Assembly (NCBI GenBank): GCA_039980455.1
Contig: JBDXCG010000003.1
Location: forward strand, 124,001 to 188,000
Direction of reading: 5' to 3'
Source: CALINF01 sp039980455
Lineage (GTDB): Bacteria > Pseudomonadota > Gammaproteobacteria > Pseudomonadales > Halieaceae
Length of the DNA stretch: 64,000 nucleotides
Part shown: piece after piece, positions 58,932 through 64,000 of the stretch
How positions within the stretch are numbered: the stretch's first letter is position 1
How the letters are laid out: every line of letters starts with the position of its first letter
Program-made: the position numbers and the translations under genes
Notes under the pieces: generated by a model
What the model was told of the DNA's origin: nothing
Seen by the model: the letters and a program-made list of their open reading frames with translations, nothing else
Databases searched by the model: none

Positions 58932-60973
58932 TTCGTCTTTGACGATACTGCGCCCTGCAGCACGTCTGTTGTGCCAGCAAATGGCGCAATATTCAGAGCA
59001 TCAAAAAGGTCTGCCGGTTGATAGTACTTGTTGCCTTTAACGACTAACACCGCGCTGTCCAGAGCCTCCATACTCTCCAGCGGATCGTCGGCCAACAAAA
59101 CTAGATCAGCGTCTTTGCCCACGGTCACCGAACCGCTCCGGTAGGCCGCCCCCACCAGTCGCGCCGAGCCGAGCGTCGCCAGTTCAAGCACATCGATCGG
59201 TGCTATGCCGGCATCGGCGTAATCAATCAACTCCTGTTGCAAGGCCAGTCCCACGCCAGGGTGGTCCGTTCCCGGTACAATCCATACGCCTGCATCGTGC
59301 AATTTCTTCACCATCGCAGAAAACGCCTGCGCTGACAGATTGTAGTCGTCGAGTTGATCACTGGGTATATCCATCTCAGCGCCGAGAAAACTGCCGCGTA
59401 AAAACTGTGGCGGTAGATTTTCGGCTATGCGTAGATACTCCGGATCAACAATGTTTTCTCTGCGCATGTACATGGATCGAAAAGTCGAGAGTGTGGGGTC
59501 TACAACCACACGCTGGTTCTTCAGCTTCTGTACAAAAGCATTTACACGATCACTATCAAGGTCGACCTTGTGCGAGTTTTCCGCAGGGATACTGAAACGC
59601 AGTTGCTTTCGTGTATCAATGGATTCGCCGCCCAGAAACGTGAGAAACAGCATGTTGATGTGCTGGATCTCGTCGAAGCCCGCATCCACGGCTTGCTCTG
59701 CGTTCATAAAGGCGGGAATGTGGCCGCTTACGCGCATACCACGAGTGTGTGCGTGCTGAGTGAGTTCTGGTACCCACTCTGGGCTAACGGAGCTATACAG
59801 TTTGAGTTGCGCATAGCCGTTGTCGGCAAAGAAGTCGATCGTGTCGTGCGCTTCTTCGAGATCTTTCACCGAACGCCCTGAAGAGAATTCGCTGAACTGA
59901 TCCATAAATCCAGAGCGATACAAATTGGGGCCAATCACTTTGCCGCTGTTGAATTGCCGCTCGACGCGCATGATCTGTTCGTGCGCATTGCCAATATCCC
60001 GAACACTGGTAACACCTGCCGCGATATAGAACGCGCCATCAGGGCTGTCCAGATGTCCGTGCATATCCCAGAGCCCGGGAATGAGAGTTTTGCCTGTGCC
60101 ATCGATCACTTTGTTCGCTGACGCGGTAGGGGAGTGGTCGGTCACAGCTATGATTGTTCCATCTCGCAGCAACACATCCTGCTGTGTGAGTACCTGCTTT
60201 TGCACAACATCAATGACTCGCACGTTGCTAATTAGCAGCGTGTCGTAATCTTGTGCCAGTGCAGTGGCCATGCCCGCCATGTGTTCGCGCTGGGCATCGT
60301 TCTTTACCTTTGCTAGTGGCTGTAGTGCCTTCTTGCCCAATCCTTTACGAATACTTCCCCAACTGGGCTCACCACTGGCAAAGATATTCAAGTTCTCATC
60401 CATCCATATGTAGTCGGGCATGAGGTCGAGCCCCTTCAGCGCATACAGCGTAACTCGCTGTTGGTTTTCTCCTTGCTTGATTAGTCGCGTGCCAACAGCT
60501 TCGGCGGTGGCGACACCACGAGGGAGCAGCGACACTTCTTTATTGTCTGCTGAGAGTATTGCGCGCATGAGAGCAGTGAGCGTGGCGTCATCGTGATCTG
60601 CAGGCAGATAAAACCCTGCCTCAGTAGATTCGCCTGTTTCCTTTAAGCTCGTCCAGCGCGCAACACCATTGCTGCGCTCAAAGGATTCCTTGATAGGCGC
60701 ACCAAAGGCGGAGACACCTTCAATGTCTATTTTCACCGGATAGCCGCGCGCATCCAGAACAACGGTCTCTTTTACGGAGTAGCGCCGATTATTCCAGGCC
60801 AGTTTTGTATCGGCATTGAGGTGAAATCTGTCTTTTTCCTCCACCACTGTCTGGCCCATCACGCCTTTTTCATTGAAGGAGGTATTCTCGATTATTCGCG
60901 ATTGGGCGTTGACGCTGGTGCATGCCAGAAGGAGCAGCAAAGCCGAAGCAAGTTTTAGCACGGTATTCCTCAC
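58928..60973 (-). CDS. Exported amidohydrolase family protein
   Basis: A 681-residue protein with signal peptide VLKLASALLLLLACTSVNAQ. Residues about 25-230 form an N-terminal beta-rich domain (VVEEKDRFHLNADTKLAWNNRRYSVKE). The amidohydrolase domain follows, starting LLISNVRVIDVVQKQVLTQQDVLLRDGTI, with metal motifs LWDMHGHLDSPDG, VSGHIPAF, IQHINMLF and GTDHPGV, and the end RSGSVTVGKDADLVLLADDPL. It resembles periplasmic imidazolonepropionase-like/prolidase-type amidohydrolases. It is monocistronic and may hydrolyse peptides or amides outside the cytoplasm. Confidence 0.9.
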   Translation of the reverse strand: MRNTVLKLASALLLLLACTSVNAQSRIIENTSFNEKGVMGQTVVEEKDRFHLNADTKLAWNNRRYSVKETVVLDARGYPVKIDIEGVSAFGAPIKESFERSNGVARWTSLKETGESTEAGFYLPADHDDATLTALMRAILSADNKEVSLLPRGVATAEAVGTRLIKQGENQQRVTLYALKGLDLMPDYIWMDENLNIFASGEPSWGSIRKGLGKKALQPLAKVKNDAQREHMAGMATALAQDYDTLLISNVRVIDVVQKQVLTQQDVLLRDGTIIAVTDHSPTASANKVIDGTGKTLIPGLWDMHGHLDSPDGAFYIAAGVTSVRDIGNAHEQIMRVERQFNSGKVIGPNLYRSGFMDQFSEFSSGRSVKDLEEAHDTIDFFADNGYAQLKLYSSVSPEWVPELTQHAHTRGMRVSGHIPAFMNAEQAVDAGFDEIQHINMLFLTFLGGESIDTRKQLRFSIPAENSHKVDLDSDRVNAFVQKLKNQRVVVDPTLSTFRSMYMRRENIVDPEYLRIAENLPPQFLRGSFLGAEMDIPSDQLDDYNLSAQAFSAMVKKLHDAGVWIVPGTDHPGVGLALQQELIDYADAGIAPIDVLELATLGSARLVGAAYRSGSVTVGKDADLVLLADDPLESMEALDSAVLVVKGNKYYQPADLFDALNIAPFAGTTDVLQGAVSSKTN

Positions 60974-61095
60974 AATATTCGTAGCTGGAGCGGCATTTTA
61001 GACGGCATTGGCGTGAATAACTATTGCGAATAAAAGTCATATAAAACAATGGCTTGGGGGAGGCCTATTTCGCGCTTATTGATCTAGTTTGAGGC

Positions 61096-61124
61096 TTGAC
61101 TTAAACCGACGACATCCCTATAGT
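61096..61124 (+). promoter_or_regulatory. Promoter of tRNA-Arg
   Basis: TTGACT (61096-61101) and TATAGT (61119-61124) have an ideal 17-bp spacer. The GC-rich discriminator ACCGCCCCC precedes the tRNA, as expected for a stringently controlled stable-RNA promoter. Confidence 0.85.
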
Positions 61125-61136
61125 ACCGCCCCCTAC

Positions 61137-61213
61137 GCGCCTGTAGCTCAGCTGGATAGAGTACCTGGCTACGAACCAGGCGGTCGCACGTTCGAATCGT
61201 GCCAGGCGCGCCA
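61137..61213 (+). tRNA. tRNA-Arg(ACG)
   Basis: A 77-nt class I tRNA including encoded CCA. The acceptor GCGCCTG pairs with CAGGCGC, the discriminator is G, the anticodon stem CCTGG/CCAGG encloses CTACGAA with ACG at 61171-61173 (A34 would be deaminated to inosine by TadA), and the T arm is GCACG-TTCGAAT-CGTGC. In E. coli such genes (argVYZQ) follow csrA-serV; here it lies 31 kb away from tRNA-Ser(GCT). Confidence 0.98.
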
Positions 61214-61282
61214 TACAAGAAAAGCCTCACCCTTAGGGTGGGGCTTTTTTGTATGTGGTGTTTGGTCGAGCGAACATGCTCC
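61213..61282 (+). repeat. Direct repeat copy 1 (tRNA-Arg trailer and terminator)
   Basis: From the last base of the tRNA, 70 bp recur at 62248-62317 with 7 mismatches (54 of the first 57 bp identical). It includes the tRNA-Arg terminator and the downstream GTATGTGGTGTTTGGTCGA. Confidence 0.85.
61221..61250 (+). terminator. Terminator of tRNA-Arg
   Basis: AAAGCCTCACCC and GGGTGGGGCTTT pair over 12 bp (one T-G) around TTA and run into T6. The hairpin starts 8 bp after the tRNA 3' end. Confidence 0.93.
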
Positions 61283-61587
61283 GTTATCGACGAGCTCATG
61301 TCCCCTTTTTCTTATAAAACTTACTCACCACCTTCTCCGCAACAACGGATGTTCCATCAGGAGTCGGGGCAAAATTTTGTGACGTAGTTTCTAGGTGCAC
61401 CCAGGGGTTCATATTGAAGGCAACAGCGGCCCAGGGTGATATCACGAAGGGCGCTCCAGTTGCGAATCATGAAAATCCCCCACGGGCGCGAATTGCCATG
61501 AGAGATGGTAGAGTATGCCATCGACAATCTTTCATGTCTGGAGACAGGGATGAACGCTAAGACAAAGTCTTTTGGCACGCAACACCC

Positions 61588-62052
61588 ATGACTGAACACG
61601 AAACTTTCTTGCAAAACTTCCCGCCCAACCCCGATGGCTACAAGTTACCGCCTCCGGGTTTTGAACCCCACCTGAGTGCAGCAGGTTTTTCCAATCATAA
61701 TGGTCCTTTCTACCAGAAGATTGATGGTTACAAAAACTACCGCGGCTTCTACGTGCTGGATCGCCACTGTAACAGCATGGGTATCGCCCACGGCGGACTA
61801 CTGGTGTCTTTCGCCGATGCGCTGCTAGGTCTTGCCGTGTTCCGCAAAACGCGCGGTGCGCCGATGACAGTGCGCTTGACCACAGACTTCATGTCTACTG
61901 CAAAGCGCGGAGATTGGGTTGAGGGGCAGGGTAGCGTCACCGGGCTGGCTAACGACGTGGTTTATGTGAACGCTCTTGTCTACGTGGCCGAACGTACGAT
62001 ACTGACGGCTCAGGGTATCTTCAGGGCGCAGAAACGGGAGATGGATGGATAA
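61588..62052 (+). CDS. PaaI family hotdog-fold thioesterase
   Basis: A 154-residue PaaI-type protein. The signature reads NSMGIAHGGLLVSFADALLGLAVF, with the His-Gly-Gly and catalytic Asp positions of the family. RLTTDFMSTAKRGDWVEGQGSV and ILTAQGIFRAQ form the later strands. It probably hydrolyses an acyl- or aryl-CoA in the cytosol. It is bracketed by two copies of a 70-bp sequence containing the tRNA-Arg terminator. No ribosome site better than ACGCAACACCC is seen upstream, so translation may be weak or the start may differ. Confidence 0.85.
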   Translation: MTEHETFLQNFPPNPDGYKLPPPGFEPHLSAAGFSNHNGPFYQKIDGYKNYRGFYVLDRHCNSMGIAHGGLLVSFADALLGLAVFRKTRGAPMTVRLTTDFMSTAKRGDWVEGQGSVTGLANDVVYVNALVYVAERTILTAQGIFRAQKREMDG

Positions 62053-62162
62053 CCGCGGTGGAAATATTTCAGAAAGCATACTCTGAAGGGTTTCGGGAAG
62101 TTAACTGACCCAGGCTATAGGAATTGGCTAGTCGAGCGAAAGCAATTACGCTACCCACCAGG

Positions 62163-62186
62163 CCCTGGGCATGAAAACGCCCAGGG
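62163..62186. repeat. 8-bp perfect inverted repeat
   Basis: CCCTGGGC (62163-62170) and GCCCAGGG (62179-62186) enclose ATGAAAAC. No T-tract follows in either direction. It lies between the PaaI gene and the second terminator copy. Confidence 0.5.
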
Positions 62187-62247
62187 AAGCTTATAAATTA
62201 GCGGCGTGAGTGTGCAGTATTGGCTGGGTCATTACACCAATCGAGAA

Positions 62248-62317
62248 ATACAAGAGAAGCCCCACCCTTATGGTGGGGCTTTTTTGTATGTGGTGTTTGG
62301 TCGATCGCGCGTGCTCC
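62248..62317 (+). repeat. Direct repeat copy 2, containing a terminator hairpin without an adjacent RNA gene
   Basis: 63 of 70 bases match 61213-61282, at an offset of 1,035 bp. The hairpin AAGCCCCACC/GGTGGGGCTT (62257-62281) with its T-run (to 62285) is retained. One substitution turns a T-G pair of copy 1 into a C-G pair, while another shortens the stem tip. No tRNA precedes it: the 40 bp upstream show no T-loop or CCA end. It may end PaaI-gene transcripts. Confidence 0.85.
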
Positions 62318-62390
62318 CCTTGTCTCTGATATCAAGTCTCAGCCCGCTCGACTCGCGTCGGGCATGCGAAGGCAAGGCCTGAAATTTTGG

Positions 62391-63383
62391 CTACTGGAGT
62401 TTCTCTTTGCTTCGGTTGCGCAATGTATCAGACGGGAGTTCACCGAAGAGAGCTCGGTAATCTCTGGCGAAGTGGCCCATGTGATTAAAGCCGTGTGCAC
62501 GCGCCAAGTTGGTTAGAGAAGGCAAGTTGGATTGATCGTCGAGTAACAGGTGGTTGATAGCGAGCAGTCGCCGATTCTTAATGTATTGCACAACGGTGAT
62601 GTTTAGAGTTTCACGGAACGCTATCTCCAGTGTGCGCTGGCTTACGCCTGCTGCGAAGCACAGAGTCTCCATTCCTAATGTCGAGGCAAGATTGGCCTCG
62701 ATAAAATCTCTTGCGCGTTCCATAGAGCGCAATCGGCTCATGCGCCCCCGGGCACCGCGCTCGGGTTCTGGTGCATGGGTAAGTGCGAGTGCGAGTGTGC
62801 TAACAACATACTGCTCTAATTCCTGCAGGCAGATATCTACCTCGGCAGTATCTAAAGTGGTTTGAGCTACGTGTAGCGCGCGACTTAAGTGCTTCGATAA
62901 TGTAGATACTTTCTCTTCTCCCAAAGAGAAGACGCGCGTTTCTGCGCAGAGCGGGGAACTGCTTTCATCGGTCGCCGACCGCAAGGCGCGATCTAGCCTC
63001 TGCGCTGGAATGGTCGCAACCATCATGTGCAATCCTTCAGGAGATCGGTAGAAGGTCTCAGAATCCGGGCCGATGAGCGCCGCGTCAAACTCATCAATGA
63101 CCACACCCTGCAAAGTACCCTTGTCTCCTGAATTCAATGGAAGAAAGAGAGCCACGTGTTCGGGGGGTGGGGCAGCAGAAACAATCATTTCGCGATTGCA
63201 GTATTGGTCGGAGAACTTAATACGTGGAGAGGAGTACAGGTTGAAAAATGTCGAGAAGTCGCCCGCGCCTACTTGTCGATAGTCCGTTTCCCAGTCATTG
63301 AGTTTCGAAAGTTCGTTGAGCTGTGAGCATTCAGCTGAAGCGATGCTAATCGTTGTTGTCGGTTCGAAATGGGCTTCCATCAT
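62391..63383 (-). CDS. AraC family transcriptional regulator
   Basis: A 330-residue regulator. The N-terminal two-thirds is a sensing domain of the AraC_binding type (YRQVGAGDFSTFFNLYSSPRIKFSDQYCNREMIVSAAPPPEHVALFLPL). The C-terminal AraC/XylS domain has two helix-turn-helix units (LGMETLCFAAGVSQRTLEIAFRETL and LTNLARAHGFNHMGHFARDYRALFGELPSDTLR). Ligand and targets are unknown. Its start overlaps a small divergent frame, and the CYP153 genes lie 7-13 kb away. Several AraC regulators control alkane genes in other bacteria, but a link here is speculative. Confidence 0.92.
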   Translation of the reverse strand: MMEAHFEPTTTISIASAECSQLNELSKLNDWETDYRQVGAGDFSTFFNLYSSPRIKFSDQYCNREMIVSAAPPPEHVALFLPLNSGDKGTLQGVVIDEFDAALIGPDSETFYRSPEGLHMMVATIPAQRLDRALRSATDESSSPLCAETRVFSLGEEKVSTLSKHLSRALHVAQTTLDTAEVDICLQELEQYVVSTLALALTHAPEPERGARGRMSRLRSMERARDFIEANLASTLGMETLCFAAGVSQRTLEIAFRETLNITVVQYIKNRRLLAINHLLLDDQSNLPSLTNLARAHGFNHMGHFARDYRALFGELPSDTLRNRSKEKLQ

Positions 63384-63629
63384 ATCTCTAGTATATCTGC
63401 AAAATTGACCGATTTAGCCAGCTACTGGGAATCTGCGGAAATTGGATGTTCACTCGCATTAGCGTTTCTTCTAATCACAAACTACTACGCGCAGATGAAT
63501 TACATCCAAGCTGCATTGAGCATCATGCTATTGCTCGCGAGTCACTACATATACCTAAAACTGTTAAAGCAGAGAGCGTTTATGCGAGACGCTCCAACTG
63601 TGTCGACTGACTCACTGCTACTGAAGTAG
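63369..63629 (+). CDS. Small hypothetical membrane protein (doubtful)
   Basis: An 86-codon frame with hydrophobic segments IGCSLALAFLLITNYYA and IQAALSIMLLLASHYIYL, compatible with a two-pass membrane protein. Its ATG overlaps the start of the divergent araC gene by 15 bp and has no ribosome site; a later start is possible. No family is recognised. The hydrophobic layout is the only support, so it is given low confidence. Confidence 0.3.
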   Translation: MGFHHISSISAKLTDLASYWESAEIGCSLALAFLLITNYYAQMNYIQAALSIMLLLASHYIYLKLLKQRAFMRDAPTVSTDSLLLK

Positions 63630-63663
63630 AACGTTACCGTAGTCGAAAACTGCGGAAATTGGA

Positions 63664-63677
63664 TTGACGCGTGTCAA
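63664..63677. promoter_or_regulatory. Operator-like palindrome
   Basis: TTGAC-GCGT-GTCAA is a 5-bp dyad with a 4-bp centre in the region before the last gene of the window. TTGAC arms can also form a -35 element. A regulator cannot be assigned. Confidence 0.3.
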
Positions 63678-63829
63678 TGCCTTGTGAGATTCCCTCCAAA
63701 TCGCTGATTACTCAGTGATTTTGGGATGGAATGAATTGGGTTATTGCGTATTGTAAATCCATGTCGTGCTTATCGCGTAAAGGCCGAGACAAGGCTGCGT
63801 AAGTTAAGCCGAACGGGAGACAAATTGTT

Positions 63830-64000
63830 ATGTATCTGTCATTTGTGGCTGAGAGGGCTATGCAAACTACACCATTGATTAGATGGCGAAGGCAGGCCAA
63901 ACGCGTTACAGATTGGATGGCTTTGAGCCGGCAAGCAGCGAGTTCAGTTCTGGCCGTGATGCTAATGCTTGAAGTGTGTGTGCCTAGCACAGCGGTAGCT
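63830..64000 (+). CDS. N-terminus of an exported protein, truncated by window end
   Basis: The frame from ATG 63830 (GGGAG 11 bp upstream) is open for all 57 codons to the window edge. It reads MYLSFVAERAMQTTPLIRWRR, then a basic stretch, then SSVLAVMLMLEVCVPSTAVA, a hydrophobic core ending in an AxA-like cleavage site. The long basic region before the core resembles the extended signal peptides of large surface or autotransported proteins. A second possible start is ATG 63860. No family can be named from this fragment. Confidence 0.6.
   Translation, partial: MYLSFVAERAMQTTPLIRWRRQAKRVTDWMALSRQAASSVLAVMLMLEVCVPSTAVA

Noticed and set aside
61084..61382. Open frames on both strands over tRNA-Arg
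   Set aside because: Antisense or overlapping translations of a tRNA and its terminator; no ribosome site or family match.
61213..62317. Integrase-type attachment-site pair at tRNA-Arg
   Set aside because: The repeat begins after the tRNA rather than duplicating its 3' end, and no integrase or mobile gene lies between.
1..64000. CRISPR arrays, insertion sequences, prophage or toxin-antitoxin genes
   Set aside because: No regularly spaced repeats, transposase or integrase motifs, or recognisable toxin-antitoxin pairs were seen.

Overview
The window reads as chromosomal DNA of a marine-type gammaproteobacterium. The order alaS, lysC, csrA, tRNA-Ser(GCT) is the classical gammaproteobacterial arrangement. 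CYP153 alkane-hydroxylase P450s, several TonB-dependent receptors, many acyl-CoA enzymes and families such as DUF2805, DUF3127, DUF2164 and DUF2452 suggest an oligotrophic heterotroph of the Halieaceae/Cellvibrionales kind. That placement is inference; no rRNA gene is present. No integrase, transposase, CRISPR array or phage gene was seen.

1-13.3 kb: a catabolic block on the + strand. A 5'-truncated amidohydrolase and a glyoxalase-fold protein precede a long cluster: class III CoA-transferase, HMG-CoA-lyase family enzyme, HyuA/HyuB ATP-dependent hydantoinase/carboxylase pair, isochorismatase-fold hydrolase, PrpR-type sigma-54 activator and TonB-dependent receptor, closed by a strong terminator at 13233-13261. 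A near-consensus sigma-54 promoter (2234-2249), preceded by a 10-bp inverted repeat, lies before the first gene. The cluster therefore appears to encode its own importer, enzymes and activator. It is the best candidate here for an undescribed system, with an unknown substrate.

13.6-25.4 kb: a secreted plant-subtilase-like protease, DUF2805, glycine decarboxylase GcvP, a serine beta-lactamase-fold esterase, a FecA-like receptor behind a Fur-box promoter, GreB, an M23 peptidase, and small Trm112 and HIT proteins.

25.8-30.5 kb: alaS, lysC, csrA (leader with four GGA motifs, one in a hairpin loop) and tRNA-Ser(GCT), followed by its terminator and a run of four tandem hairpins.

30.7-36.7 kb: a six-gene GlpSTPQV-like (glycerol-type) ABC importer whose two ATPases carry complementary motif defects, ending near a long hairpin that follows a possible tRNA/tmRNA 3' remnant.

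36.8-46.6 kb: class I HMG-CoA reductase, a membrane TolB/TPR protein, DUF3127 with an SSB-like tail, quinone reductase, DUF2164, an OprO/P-type porin, a Zn alcohol dehydrogenase, an SDR and a dienoyl-CoA isomerase.

46.9-61 kb: a DUF885 lipoprotein, two closely related CYP153 P450s that bracket ArsC, a quinone reductase and an SDR/thioesterase/TIGR03084 operon, then a TesA-like lipoprotein, thioesterase, DUF2452, TauE/SafE permease and a secreted amidohydrolase.

61-64 kb: tRNA-Arg(ACG) with a consensus-like promoter. Its terminator region is duplicated 1,035 bp downstream, on the far side of a PaaI thioesterase. An AraC regulator and the start of a gene running off the window follow.
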